A stretch of 64,000 bases of DNA from Winogradskyella vincentii (GCF_020166345.1 NZ_JAIUJS010000008.1:61319-125318), one strand, 5' to 3'; positions 36,915 through 46,290 are shown, counted from the first letter of the stretch. Notes: generated from the sequence alone by a model not told the origin. Numbers and translations are program-made.

Positions 36915-37214
36915 ATGGCAATTAAAAAGCAGTATTTAAAAAGCAAGCCAGTATGTAAGGTTACATTTTCTGTGCCTGCGGAAGAAGCAAAAAAAGTAGC
37001 AGTAGTTGGAACATTCAATGAATGGAACGAGAAGAAAGCTGTAAAACTTAAGAAATTAAAAAGCGGAACCTTTAAAGGAACCGTTGATTTAGAAAAAGAC
37101 AATTCTTACGAATTTAGATATGTTGTTGATGGTACTTACATCAATGATGAGCAAGCGGATGCTTATGCATGGAGTGATTATGCAGGAGCTGAGAATGGCG
37201 TTTTGAATTTGTAA
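36915..37214 (+). CDS. Small stand-alone CBM48/AMPK-type glycogen-binding protein
   Basis: 99 residues, no export signal. The single domain has the early-set-E fold of isoamylase N-domains and AMPK-beta: CKVTFSVPAEEAKKVAVVGTFNEWNE followed by FKGTVDLEKDNSYEFRYVVDGTY. The paired aromatic residues (Trp in FNEW, Tyr in FRYVVDG) are those that bind alpha-glucan. It has no catalytic domain. It could bind glycogen-like polymer or serve as a small regulatory subunit. A long bidirectional terminator follows. Confidence 0.82.
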   Translation: MAIKKQYLKSKPVCKVTFSVPAEEAKKVAVVGTFNEWNEKKAVKLKKLKSGTFKGTVDLEKDNSYEFRYVVDGTYINDEQADAYAWSDYAGAENGVLNL

Positions 37215-37232
37215 TTATTAATGTGCTATTAA

Positions 37233-37274
37233 TCAATAAAAAAGCGCCTCAATTTTGAGGCGCTTTTTTATTGA
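37233..37274. terminator. Bidirectional terminator between the CBM48-like gene and thyA
   Basis: A 20-bp perfect inverted repeat with a 2-base loop, GC-rich in the middle (AGCGCCTCAA) and flanked by A-run and T-run. It serves both convergent genes. Confidence 0.93.
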
Positions 37275-37286
37275 TAGTTTTTTAAT

Positions 37287-38111
37287 TTAAACTGCAACTA
37301 TACCTTTAATATGTGGATGTGGATTATAATCTACTAAAGTAAAGTCTTCAAATTTGAAATCGAAAATGTCTTTTACTTCAGGATTCAAAATCATTTTTGG
37401 CAATGGTCTAATATCTCGGGAAAGTTGTAATTCTAACTGCTCTAAATGATTATTATAGATATGGGCATCTCCAAACGTATGAATAAATTCACCCGCTTCG
37501 AATCCACAAACTTGTGCCATCATCATGGTAAATAATGCATAGGATGCAATATTAAACGGTACACCCAAAAATATATCTGCACTTCTTTGATATAATTGAC
37601 AAGAGAGTTTTCCGTCTGCAACATAAAACTGAAAGAAAGCATGGCATGGTGGTAGGGCTGCTTTGCCATTAGCTACATTCTCTGAAAATGATTTTGAGGT
37701 GTCTGGTAATACTGAAGGGTTCCAAGCAGATACTAACATTCTTCTGCTATCTGGATTTCTTTTTAAACCTTCAATTACCGCCTTTATTTGGTCAATATCT
37801 TCACTTGCCCAATTGCGCCATTGATGACCGTAAACTGGTCCTAAGTCACCATTTTCATCAGCCCATTCATTCCAAATTCTAACACCATTTTCATTTAAGT
37901 AGTTAATATTTGTGTCACCTCTTAAAAACCAAAGCAATTCATATATTATAGATTTAAGATGTAATTTTTTGGTTGTGACCATCGGGAAACCTTCACTTAA
38001 ATCAAATCGCATTTGATAACCAAAAACGCTCTTTGTACCAGTGCCTGTTCTATCACTTTTTTCATTGCCGTTTTCTAATACATGTTTTACTAAGTCGTGA
38101 TATTGTTTCAT
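37287..38111 (-). CDS. thyA: Thymidylate synthase
   Basis: 274 residues. The nucleophile is Cys156 in [39 protein letters not shown] and the [14 protein letters not shown] tail are canonical. It methylates dUMP to dTMP using methylene-tetrahydrofolate, producing dihydrofolate, the substrate of the nearby DHFR. The terminator at 37233 ends it. The upstream gap contains inverted and direct repeats described separately. Confidence 0.97.
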   Translation of the reverse strand: MKQYHDLVKHVLENGNEKSDRTGTGTKSVFGYQMRFDLSEGFPMVTTKKLHLKSIIYELLWFLRGDTNINYLNENGVRIWNEWADENGDLGPVYGHQWRNWASEDIDQIKAVIEGLKRNPDSRRMLVSAWNPSVLPDTSKSFSENVANGKAALPPCHAFFQFYVADGKLSCQLYQRSADIFLGVPFNIASYALFTMMMAQVCGFEAGEFIHTFGDAHIYNNHLEQLELQLSRDIRPLPKMILNPEVKDIFDFKFEDFTLVDYNPHPHIKGIVAV

Positions 38112-38170
38112 AAGCGTAATATGTCCAGTCCTGTTTGGGCTAGAATTTTTTAGAAAATTATTCGGGAACG

Positions 38171-38261
38171 AATTTAATTAAAAAGTCAATTAAATTTGGA
38201 CTAAAGAGTTTGTCAGATATTAAAAGTTATTAACGTTTACTATTAGATTTTGTAACGTTTA
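38171..38261. repeat. Inverted and direct repeats upstream of thyA
   Basis: AATTTAATT (38171-38179) is mirrored by AATTAAATT (38188-38196). TAACGTTTA occurs at 38231-38239 and 38253-38261, 22 bases apart (two helical turns). They may be regulatory sites for thyA or part of the 3' region of the transporter gene. Low information content makes this tentative. Confidence 0.3.
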
Positions 38262-38272
38262 AATTGGTTTGC

Positions 38273-39970
38273 TTAACCAATGATCATACCTGCAATTGTA
38301 GCAGATAAAAGCGAAGCTAAAGTACCTCCAATAAGAGCCTTAATGCCAAACTCAGATAAAGTTTTACGTTGACCAGGTGCTAAGGATCCTATACCTCCAA
38401 TTTGTATACCTATAGAAGCGAAATTTGCGAAACCACACAACATATATGTAGCCATGATAATAGATTTCTGATATTTCAAATGAAGCAATTGTGCCGGATT
38501 TTTTAGTTCGGCCAGTTGAATATAACCCACAAATTCACTTGCTGCTAATTTGATTCCTAATAGTTGTCCCATTAGGGCAATATCTTCTTTTGCCACACCA
38601 ATTAACCACATTAATGGCGCAAATGTATAACCAAGAATAAACTCTAGTGAAAACTCAGAATAGGTTGTATTACTGGCAATCCAACTATTTAGATTTGTAA
38701 TATCACCAGCCCATCCTAGGATACCATTTATCATTGCGATAAAAGCAAGGAAAACTAGAAGCATAGCACCAACATTAACTGCTAATTTTAATCCTTCGGT
38801 AGTACCGTTAGCAATAGCATCTAATATATTTGAGCCTATTTTATCTTGAGTTATTTTTATTTCAGAATTGATTTTTTCCTGTTGAGGGTATAATATCTTT
38901 GAAATTACAATTGCTCCTGGAGCTGCCATTACTGAAGCTGTTAATAAATGCTTAGCATAGAATAATCTAAGTGCTTCATCTGAACCACCCAAAAAGCCAA
39001 TATAAGCTGCCAAAACTCCACCTGCCACAGTTGCCATTCCACCAATCATCACTAAAAGGATTTCTGACTTTGTCATCTTTTCTAAGTAGGCCTTAATCAT
39101 CAATGGTGATTCGGTTTGGCCCAAAAAGATATTACCTGCAACACTTAAGCTCTCAGCTCCAGAAATCTGTAATAATTTGGTGAGTAACCACGCCATTCCT
39201 TTTACTACTTTCTGGATTATTCCAAGATAGAATAAGACTGAAGTTAGGGCAGAGAAGAATATTATAGTAGGTAAAATTGAAACTGCAAACGTCATTAAAG
39301 AATCTGCAATTTCATTGGTGCTGAATGATGCAAATAGAAATTTTGTTCCAGCCATAGTAAAATCGAGAACACTAATAAACAGACCACCAACCCATTCAAA
39401 TGCTGACTGAACAAATGGTACTTTGAGAACTCCAACAGCCAAAACTAATTGGGCAAGTAATCCAAATCCAACTGTGCGCCAATTAATAGCTTTTCGATTT
39501 TTACTTAATAGAAACGCGATTATTAATAAAACCAACATACCCAATGCACCACGCATTAGACTATTGAGTGTAAACCCTTGACTTGGTATAATATCATTTG
39601 TAATTACCTTATCCTTAATAAAAGGTTTGTAGCTATAAGCGATGTTATTTTCCGTAAAAACTAAGGTAGAATCCGTTAATTCCTTAATTCTATAATGTCT
39701 TATGGTATCTTTTGGTGAGGAATAATAGAGTACTAATACATTGTTTTGATGCAAATAGTCACCAGACGCCCTTAAATTATTCTTTGCGTCAAGTGAATAA
39801 TTAAATTTTCCGGCATCAAATCTAAGTGTATCTGATTCAATGGTATTGAACAAATTTTGTCCTGAAGTATCTTTAATAGATTCGAATTGCCAGGTTTTTT
39901 CAAGCTCTTGAGCTGTTATTGTAGAGAGTGCAATAAAAAAAGCTAATAGGGCTTTGAAAAATTTTGTCAT
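38273..39970 (-). CDS. NupC-type concentrative nucleoside transporter with N-terminal periplasmic domain
   Basis: 565 residues; plain NupC proteins are about 400. Residues 1-20 form a cleavable-looking signal (ALLAFFIALSTITAQ). Residues about 22-120 are a beta-rich domain with a lipocalin-like pattern (KTWQFESIKD, SDTLRFDAGKFNYSLD). From about 135 the CNT transporter begins, with NIFLGQTESPLMIKAY and the C-terminal GIKLAASEFVGYIQLAEL...ICGFANFASIGIQIGGIG-type motifs. It imports nucleosides with Na+ or H+. The extra domain could trap substrate or sense load. The BFN gene lies 16 bases upstream, so they share an operon. Confidence 0.87.
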   Translation of the reverse strand: MTKFFKALLAFFIALSTITAQELEKTWQFESIKDTSGQNLFNTIESDTLRFDAGKFNYSLDAKNNLRASGDYLHQNNVLVLYYSSPKDTIRHYRIKELTDSTLVFTENNIAYSYKPFIKDKVITNDIIPSQGFTLNSLMRGALGMLVLLIIAFLLSKNRKAINWRTVGFGLLAQLVLAVGVLKVPFVQSAFEWVGGLFISVLDFTMAGTKFLFASFSTNEIADSLMTFAVSILPTIIFFSALTSVLFYLGIIQKVVKGMAWLLTKLLQISGAESLSVAGNIFLGQTESPLMIKAYLEKMTKSEILLVMIGGMATVAGGVLAAYIGFLGGSDEALRLFYAKHLLTASVMAAPGAIVISKILYPQQEKINSEIKITQDKIGSNILDAIANGTTEGLKLAVNVGAMLLVFLAFIAMINGILGWAGDITNLNSWIASNTTYSEFSLEFILGYTFAPLMWLIGVAKEDIALMGQLLGIKLAASEFVGYIQLAELKNPAQLLHLKYQKSIIMATYMLCGFANFASIGIQIGGIGSLAPGQRKTLSEFGIKALIGGTLASLLSATIAGMIIG

Positions 39971-39986
39971 CGAAGTTGTTGATTAG

Positions 39987-40601
39987 TTAACGCTTAGAAA
40001 TTTCATCTCGTATCTTGGCAGCTTTCTCATAATCTTCATTGTTCACAGCCTCATCAAGAAGTGTTTTCAGCTCATCTAAAGATTTATCTTTGTAACCTTC
40101 TTGCTCAATTACTGCAGTTTCAATTTCTTCAGCAACAAGATCGTCAACCAAAATACTATCTTCTTCCTCATCCTCTTTTTTAGGATTTACCTTAAGATAG
40201 ATTCCTGCCTTGTCTAAGATGTTTTTATATGTAAAAATTGGAGCCTGAAACCTTAATGCTAAAGCGATTGCGTCACTAGTTCTGGCGTCTATAATTTCCT
40301 CAATTTTATCGCGTTCGCAAATTAAGCTCGAATAGAAGACACCATCCACAAGTTTATGAATAATCACCTGCTTAACAACAATGTCAAATCGATCCGCAAA
40401 ATTTTTAAATAAATCGTGTGTTAATGGTCGAGGAGGTCTAATTTCCTTTTCTAGGGCAATTGCTATGGATTGAGCTTCAAAGGCTCCAATCACAATAGGA
40501 AGTTTTCTGTCGCCATCAACTTCATTGAGTATTAACGCATAAGCACCATTCTGAGTTTGGCTATAGGAAATTCCCTTTATATTTAAACGAACTAAGCTCA
40601 T
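39987..40601 (-). CDS. Bifunctional nuclease (BFN/DUF151) family protein with C-terminal UVR motif
   Basis: 204 residues. The DUF151 domain (1-135) is marked by LPIVIGAFEAQSIAIALE and RTSDAIALALRFQAPIF. An acidic linker (about 145-165) precedes a UVR-type helix pair (LKTLLDEAVNNEDYEKAAKIRDEI) like that of UvrB/UvrC and ClpC. The nuclease activity is known for plant and archaeal/bacterial relatives; the UVR motif suggests partner binding. A good -33/-7 promoter lies upstream at 40739-40709. Confidence 0.88.
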   Translation of the reverse strand: MSLVRLNIKGISYSQTQNGAYALILNEVDGDRKLPIVIGAFEAQSIAIALEKEIRPPRPLTHDLFKNFADRFDIVVKQVIIHKLVDGVFYSSLICERDKIEEIIDARTSDAIALALRFQAPIFTYKNILDKAGIYLKVNPKKEDEEEDSILVDDLVAEEIETAVIEQEGYKDKSLDELKTLLDEAVNNEDYEKAAKIRDEISKR

Positions 40602-40623
40602 AAAATGTAAAACACAAAGAACC

Positions 40624-40720
40624 GTTTAAATTTGGACTTTACCAACTGTATTTAACAGTTTTGGTTTTTTAACTGAACAAACAATAATTATAATGCGTCA
40701 GTGACATTCCAAATTTAAAC
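40624..40720. repeat. Long-spaced 13-bp inverted repeat upstream of the BFN gene
   Basis: GTTTAAATTTGGA (40624-40636) is exactly mirrored at 40708-40720, 71 bases apart. A smaller inverted pair AACTGT/ACAGTT (40644-40660) lies between. The right arm contains the BFN -7 box. TTAAATTTGGACT also appears at 38190-38202 upstream of thyA. Confidence 0.5.
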
Positions 40721-40739
40721 AGTCCTATTGACAATACAA
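40709..40739 (-). promoter_or_regulatory. Promoter of the BFN-nupC-like operon
   Basis: On the minus strand TTG (40739-40737) and TAAATTTG (40716-40709) are separated by 20 bases, an exact Bacteroidota -33/-7 arrangement. The BFN start is about 108 bases downstream, leaving a long leader that includes the inverted repeat. Confidence 0.55.
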
Positions 40740-40749
40740 GTTAATAAAT

Positions 40750-41712
40750 TTATGCGTTTTGTGCTTTAAAAGCTTTTAATTTTTCTGTTAATTTTGGTAC
40801 TACTTCAAAAGCGTCACCAACAATACCATAATCTGCTGCTTTAAAGAAAGGAGCTTCAGAATCAGTATTAATTACGACTTTTACCTTAGAAGAATTTATA
40901 CCAGCTAAATGCTGTATAGCGCCAGAAATACCAATAGCTATATATAAGTTAGAAGCAACAGGTTTGCCTGTTTGTCCAACGTGTTCACTATGAGGTCTCC
41001 AGCCTAAATCTGATACAGGTTTTGAACATGCTGTTGCAGCTCCAAGAACTTCAGCTAAATCTTCTACTAAAGCCCAGTTTTCAGGACCTTTTAATCCTCT
41101 ACCTCCAGAAACAACAATTTCGGCATCTGCAATACTTACCTTATCGGTTGCCTTATCAACAGATTCTACTGATACTCCTGAGTCTGGTATTGAAGGAGTA
41201 AATTCCTCAACTGAGGCACTTCCTCCAGATTCTACTAATCCAAATGAATTATTTGAGAGTCCTACTAGTTTTATATCTGTGCTAATTTCTGTATTGGCGA
41301 AGGCCTTGTTTGTAAAAGCTGTTCTTTTTACTGTAAAAGGTGATGCACTTGATGGTGCTTCAACTACATTTGAAACATAACCTGCTTCTAATCCAACCGC
41401 CAATAAAGGAGCCAAATATTTACTATCTGCGCTAGAGCTAACAATTACCACATTTCCGCCATCTTGCTTTACGGCTTGCTCTATTACTGAAGCATATTGT
41501 TTGGCGTTAAATGTATCTAGGTTTGCATTATTGACAGACAATACTTTTGATGCTCCATAGTTACCTAGACTTTCTGCATTTTCTGCATTTATTGTCACTG
41601 CAGTAACTGAAGTACCCATTTGATCTGCAACTGCCTTAGCATAAGAAACAACTTCAAATGCGGCTTTCTTAAATTTTCCTTTTTCTGATTCTGTATATAC
41701 TATAACTGACAT
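40750..41712 (-). CDS. etfA: Electron transfer flavoprotein alpha subunit
   Basis: 320 residues. The C-terminal FAD-binding half has VVSGGRGL, PVSDLGWRPHSEHVGQTGKPVASNLYIAIGISGAIQHLAG and INTDSEAPFF, all standard. It passes electrons from acyl-CoA dehydrogenases to the quinone pool via ETF-QO. It follows etfB by 11 bases in the same operon. Confidence 0.96.
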   Translation of the reverse strand: MSVIVYTESEKGKFKKAAFEVVSYAKAVADQMGTSVTAVTINAENAESLGNYGASKVLSVNNANLDTFNAKQYASVIEQAVKQDGGNVVIVSSSADSKYLAPLLAVGLEAGYVSNVVEAPSSASPFTVKRTAFTNKAFANTEISTDIKLVGLSNNSFGLVESGGSASVEEFTPSIPDSGVSVESVDKATDKVSIADAEIVVSGGRGLKGPENWALVEDLAEVLGAATACSKPVSDLGWRPHSEHVGQTGKPVASNLYIAIGISGAIQHLAGINSSKVKVVINTDSEAPFFKAADYGIVGDAFEVVPKLTEKLKAFKAQNA

Positions 41713-41723
41713 AACTTGTTTTT

Positions 41724-42470
41724 TTAAATCACCTTAGCTTCATTATGAAGTAAGCTTACTAATTCATCTACATTATCTGCATCAACCAATTTAACGGCTC
41801 CTTTTGGTGCTGGTTTTTCAAAACTTGTAGCATTGGTTTCAGCACTTGGATCTATTGGTTCCATTACGTTTAGAGGTTTTTTTCTCGCCATCATAATACC
41901 TCTCATGTTAGGGATTCTCAAGTCACTTTCTTCTACCAATCCTTTCTGACCTCCTATAACCAAAGGAAGAGATGTAGAAACAGTTTCTTTACCACCATCT
42001 ATTTCTCTTACGGCCTTAGCACTAGTACCTTCAATTTCTAAACCTATACAATTGGCAACAAAATTTGCGCCTATTAATGATGCCAACATTCCTGGTACCA
42101 TACCTCCATTATAATCAATAGATTCACGACCAGCAATAACGAGATCGTAGGCGCCGTCTTTAACAACTTTGGCTAATTGTTTTGCCACGGCAAAACCATC
42201 AGTAGCTTCTGTGTTAACTCTAATTGCGGCGTCTGCACCAATCGCTAAAGCTTTTCTTAATGTAGGTTCTGTTTCTGGTCCTCCAACATTTACAACGTCA
42301 ACACTTGCTCCTTGTTTTTCTTTAAACCACATGGCACGTGTTAATCCAAATTCGTCATTAGGATTTATTACAAACTGAACACCATTGGTGTCAAATTTCG
42401 TGTCACCATCAGTGAAATTAATCTTTGATGTTGTATCAGGTACATGACTAATACACACTAAAATCTTCAT
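41724..42470 (-). CDS. etfB: Electron transfer flavoprotein beta subunit
   Basis: 248 residues. MKILVCISHVPDTTSKINF, NPNDEFGLTRA and AGRESIDYNGGMVPGMLASLIG are characteristic; the last is the AMP/FAD-interface region. It forms the heterodimer with the downstream alpha subunit. Transcription starts from the divergent region shared with pdhB. Confidence 0.96.
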   Translation of the reverse strand: MKILVCISHVPDTTSKINFTDGDTKFDTNGVQFVINPNDEFGLTRAMWFKEKQGASVDVVNVGGPETEPTLRKALAIGADAAIRVNTEATDGFAVAKQLAKVVKDGAYDLVIAGRESIDYNGGMVPGMLASLIGANFVANCIGLEIEGTSAKAVREIDGGKETVSTSLPLVIGGQKGLVEESDLRIPNMRGIMMARKKPLNVMEPIDPSAETNATSFEKPAPKGAVKLVDADNVDELVSLLHNEAKVI

Positions 42471-42533
42471 ATTTATATATTATTTAGTTTTTATTAATGC
42501 TTTTTTACATTACGAGAACGTTATCGTAAATGC

Positions 42534-42541
42534 CAAAAATA
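42534..42541 (-). promoter_or_regulatory. -7 box for etfBA
   Basis: On the minus strand this reads TATTTTTG, an exact -7 consensus, 64 bases before the etfB start. The nearest TTG is only 15 bases upstream, closer than ideal. The divergent gap (42471-42712) also has an 8-bp inverted repeat at 42601-42624. Confidence 0.45.
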
Positions 42542-42654
42542 TTTACATTTTTATAACAATTTAAGGCGATTGAAAGCCCTATTTATTGCGGTAGCGAAGA
42601 TAAATATTTTATTTCGAATATTTACTATGCACGCATAATAAATTTTAAAGAAAT

Positions 42655-42690
42655 TTGACATATATAGTTTTTCATTTATTCCTATTTTTG
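42655..42690 (+). promoter_or_regulatory. Promoter region of pdhB
   Basis: TATTTTTG at 42683-42690 is an exact -7 box 22 bases before the ATG. TTG at 42655-42657 (in TTTGACA) is 25 bases upstream, a little longer than the usual 19-21. Confidence 0.5.
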
Positions 42691-42712
42691 CTACTCGATT
42701 AAAAAATAGATA

Positions 42713-43690
42713 ATGAAGACAATTCAATTTAGAGAAGCTGTTTGCGAAGCAATGAGCGAAGAAATGCGTCGCGACGAAAGCGTTTATCTAATGGGCGAGG
42801 AAGTGGCTGAATATAATGGTGCCTATAAAGCATCAAAAGGAATGCTTGATGAATTTGGTCCAAAGCGAGTTTTAGATACTCCAATTGCAGAATTAGGATT
42901 TGCTGGTATAGCCATTGGTTCTACAATGACAGGTAATAGACCAATTGTGGAGTACATGACTTTTAACTTCTCTTTAGTTGGTATTGATCAAATTATCAAT
43001 AATGCTGCGAAGATTAGACAGATGTCTGGAGGTCAGTTTAAGTGCCCTATTGTATTTAGAGGACCTACTGCTTCAGCAGGACAATTGGCAGCAACCCACT
43101 CACAGGCCTTTGAAAGCTGGTTTGCGAATACACCAGGTTTAAAAGTTATAGTACCTTCTAACCCATATGATGCAAAGGGATTATTAAAATCAGCCATCAG
43201 AGATGACGATCCTGTTATTTTTATGGAAAGTGAGCAAATGTATGGTGATAAGGGCGAAGTGCCAGAAGGAGAATATACAATTCCTATCGGTGTTGCAGAA
43301 ATTAAAAGGGAGGGAACTGATGTTACTATAGTTTCGTTTGGTAAAATTATTAAAGAAGCATATAAGGCCGCAGACGTGCTTGCAGAAGAAGGAATAAGCT
43401 GTGAGATTATAGATTTGAGAACGGTTAGACCAATGGATAGAAAAGCCATTCTTGATTCTGTTAAGAAAACGAATAGACTTGTAGTTTTAGAGGAAGCTTG
43501 GCCTTTTGGTAATGTTGCTACTGAGATTACATATTTAGTTCAGTCTGAAGCATTTGATTATCTCGATGCACCAATCGTAAAAATTAATACCGCTGATACT
43601 CCAGCACCTTACTCACCAGTATTACTAGCTGAATGGTTACCTAATAGTGACGATGTTGTTAAAGCAGTGAAAAAAGTGATGTATAAATAA
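42713..43690 (+). CDS. pdhB: Pyruvate dehydrogenase E1 component, beta subunit
   Basis: 325 residues. The catalytic Glu region VYLMGEEVAEYNGAYK, then RVLDTPIAELGFAGIAIG, RGPTASAGQLAATHSQ and the C-terminal transketolase domain (EGISCEIIDLRTVRPMD) identify an E1 beta. It binds thiamine diphosphate with the alpha subunit and oxidatively decarboxylates pyruvate. The alpha subunit gene is not in the window. A branched-chain 2-oxoacid E1 beta is the main alternative. Confidence 0.92.
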   Translation: MKTIQFREAVCEAMSEEMRRDESVYLMGEEVAEYNGAYKASKGMLDEFGPKRVLDTPIAELGFAGIAIGSTMTGNRPIVEYMTFNFSLVGIDQIINNAAKIRQMSGGQFKCPIVFRGPTASAGQLAATHSQAFESWFANTPGLKVIVPSNPYDAKGLLKSAIRDDDPVIFMESEQMYGDKGEVPEGEYTIPIGVAEIKREGTDVTIVSFGKIIKEAYKAADVLAEEGISCEIIDLRTVRPMDRKAILDSVKKTNRLVVLEEAWPFGNVATEITYLVQSEAFDYLDAPIVKINTADTPAPYSPVLLAEWLPNSDDVVKAVKKVMYK

Positions 43691-43716
43691 ATAATTCGCA
43701 GTTTTTTGCGTTAAAT

Positions 43717-43776
43717 AGACTTCATTGATAACCGTAGAGACCTTAAAAGTTTGGTTGTCGATGAAGTCTGTTTTTT
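43717..43776 (+). terminator. Terminator-like hairpin ending 3 bases before the next start codon
   Basis: A 17-bp stem with two G-U pairs (43717-43733 with 43753-43769) around a 19-base loop is followed by GTTTTTT. It terminates pdhB in form. The T-run ends at 43776 and the next gene starts at 43780, so the hairpin also covers that gene's leader. Confidence 0.7.
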
Positions 43777-43779
43777 AAT

Positions 43780-46290
43780 ATGAAAATAAAACTACTTTCC
43801 TTTCTATTAACCATTTCATCAATTTGTGCATATGCCCAGACAAAGGTTAGTGGTTATGTTTTTGATGAATATAACGAACCTATTGCATATGCAAATATCC
43901 TATTTAAAGGCTCAACAGAGGGGACAACAACTAACGAAAACGGACGATTTTATCTTGAATCTGATGAAAAGTGGGACACGCTTATCGTATCTTTTATTGG
44001 CTATGAGCTTCTAGAAATACCACTTACAAAAAGTGTCAATTTTAATTTAAAATTTATTTTGAAAGAAGAGGCATCCTCATTAGATGAGGTTGTAATAATA
44101 ACCGGTAAACAATCTAAGAAAGCCTCAGAAAATCCTGCGGTTAAATTGCTAGAGAAAATTTGGGAAAGGAAACGTCAAAATGGACTTAATCAATTTAATC
44201 AATATGAATACGATCAATATGAAAAGGTAGAGTTTGACCTTAATACAATCGATAGTTCTTTGATTAAAAGTAAGTTGTTTAGAGGGATGGAGTTTGTTTT
44301 TGAAGAAGTAGATACTTCTAGTGTAACAGGTAAAACCTATTTGCCAATATTTTTGAATGAATCCGTAAAGAAAGTTTCTGGAGATAATATTCTTAATAAA
44401 GAGCGTCAAGATTTAGTAGGAAACAAAAACAGTGGCTTTAGCAATAATCAAGTCATTATAGACTTTATTGACGACTTATATTCAGAGTACAATGTATATG
44501 ACAATTACATAAAGTTCTTTGATAAAAGCTTTGTGAGTCCATTGGGCAGGTCTGGTGTTCAGACCTACAATTATGTGCTATCAGATAGTGCCTTTATTGA
44601 TAACAAATGGTGTTATAATATTATTTACTATCCAAGGCGGAAAAATGAACTGACCTTTAAGGGAGATTTTTGGGTTAACGACTCTACCTATGCTATAAAA
44701 GAAATTAATATGCAGGCCTCAAAGAGTGCCAATATAAACTGGGTAAAAGAAATTTATATTGAGCAAGAATTTGAGGTGTTGAACGACTCTGTGTTTTTAA
44801 TAAAACGAGATTATTTTTTATCTGATTTTGCTTTTAATAAGAAAGAGAAATCTCGTGGTGTTTATGGTAAACGTACTACATTATATGACAACTATAAATT
44901 TAACGACCCAAAAGATCCTAAATATTATGACCAAGTAGTTTATAATTACGATGCAGACGTATATAATAGGGGCGAAGATTTTTGGGATCAAAATAGGTTA
45001 GAAGCTCTCAATAAAGACGAAAAAGGTGTCTATACAATGTTAGATACTCTAAAGACAGTTAAAAAGTTTAAACGACTGTATAATTTAGGAAGCATTCTGG
45101 CATCTGGTTATGTAGAGTTTCCAAGTATTAATTTTGATTATGGGCCAATATTCTCAACATTTGGATTTAATGATGTTGAAGGTTTACGAATAAGAACAGG
45201 CGGAAGAACTTATTTTGGGCCAAATGACCTTTGGAGACTCGAAGGTTTTGTAGCGTACGGCTTTAGAGATAATAAGTTTAAACATGGAATTTCTGGTAAA
45301 TGGCTGTTGGACAAGAAGAGCAGGCTTACGGTTTTTGGTGGCCACCGAAGAGATATAGAACAGATAGGAGCAAGTTTAACTAGCTCTACTGACGTATTAG
45401 GTAGAAGTTTAGCTTCAAATGCGGTATTTACAGCGGGAGCTAATGATAAGCTTTCTAACATAAATCTTACAAATTTTGGTGTTGCAATAGAACCTCTAAG
45501 AAATTTGGAGGTGAGATGGGATGGTAGTTTTAGGAAGATAAGTAGTGCCTCACCAACATTTAGTTTAGATTTTAATGATCCAACGTCTACGACAGGAATT
45601 AGTTCTGAAGTTAAGCAGTTTGAAAGTAGATTTTCTCTAGGCTATTTCCCTAAACGCCAGATGACTGGCTTTGGCGTGGAACGAAAAAATAAGAATGACA
45701 ATTTCGCCCGATTGTTTGCTCAAGTCACTAGAGGGGACAAGAATTGGTTTAACAGTGATTTTGATTATACTAAACTTCAATTATCTTATATTCAACCTTG
45801 GCAGATTGGTGGATTTGGAAGATTAGTTAGTTCAGTAGAACTAGGAAAAACATTTGGTGAAGTTCCGTTGGCCTTGCTTAGTATTGTTCCTGGTAATCAA
45901 ACCTACTTTTCAATATATAATACTTTCCCGCAATTAGATTTTTATGAATTTGTAACAGACACGTATTCCTCATTGCATTTAGAACATAATTTCAATGGAA
46001 GATTATTTTCAAGAATTCCTTTCTTAAAGAAATATAATCTTAGAGCTATAGTCGCACTTAGAGGTGTTTGGGGTGAGTTGTCTGATGAAAATATAGCATT
46101 AAGTACAACAGGTAACCCATTAGAGTTTCCTTTGATTGCGCCAGATTCTGAAGTTTATTATGAATATAGCTTCGGTGTAGCAAATATCTTCAAAGTGCTA
46201 AGAATTGACTTCAACTTTAGAGGGAATTATCTTAATAATCCAGACGCAAGACGATTTGGAGTAACAGGTAGTTTTGGTTTTTATTTCTAA
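43780..46290 (+). CDS. DUF5686 outer-membrane protein with CarboxypepD_reg-like N-domain
   Basis: 836 residues with a signal peptide (LLTISSICAYAQ). Residues about 20-105 form a carboxypeptidase-regulatory-like plug (VSGYVFDEYNEPIAYANILFKGSTEGTTTNENGRF) of the type found at the start of SusC proteins. The rest is DUF5686, with an extended central region and a C-terminal barrel-like half ending FGVTGSFGFYF, whose terminal Phe suits the BAM pathway. Function is unknown; it has no TonB box or plug that I can see. Its leader is occupied by the terminator hairpin of pdhB. Confidence 0.85.
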   Translation: MKIKLLSFLLTISSICAYAQTKVSGYVFDEYNEPIAYANILFKGSTEGTTTNENGRFYLESDEKWDTLIVSFIGYELLEIPLTKSVNFNLKFILKEEASSLDEVVIITGKQSKKASENPAVKLLEKIWERKRQNGLNQFNQYEYDQYEKVEFDLNTIDSSLIKSKLFRGMEFVFEEVDTSSVTGKTYLPIFLNESVKKVSGDNILNKERQDLVGNKNSGFSNNQVIIDFIDDLYSEYNVYDNYIKFFDKSFVSPLGRSGVQTYNYVLSDSAFIDNKWCYNIIYYPRRKNELTFKGDFWVNDSTYAIKEINMQASKSANINWVKEIYIEQEFEVLNDSVFLIKRDYFLSDFAFNKKEKSRGVYGKRTTLYDNYKFNDPKDPKYYDQVVYNYDADVYNRGEDFWDQNRLEALNKDEKGVYTMLDTLKTVKKFKRLYNLGSILASGYVEFPSINFDYGPIFSTFGFNDVEGLRIRTGGRTYFGPNDLWRLEGFVAYGFRDNKFKHGISGKWLLDKKSRLTVFGGHRRDIEQIGASLTSSTDVLGRSLASNAVFTAGANDKLSNINLTNFGVAIEPLRNLEVRWDGSFRKISSASPTFSLDFNDPTSTTGISSEVKQFESRFSLGYFPKRQMTGFGVERKNKNDNFARLFAQVTRGDKNWFNSDFDYTKLQLSYIQPWQIGGFGRLVSSVELGKTFGEVPLALLSIVPGNQTYFSIYNTFPQLDFYEFVTDTYSSLHLEHNFNGRLFSRIPFLKKYNLRAIVALRGVWGELSDENIALSTTGNPLEFPLIAPDSEVYYEYSFGVANIFKVLRIDFNFRGNYLNNPDARRFGVTGSFGFYF

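Noticed and set aside
43033..43449. 138-codon minus-strand frame
   Set aside because: Antisense to pdhB, which is intact and conserved.
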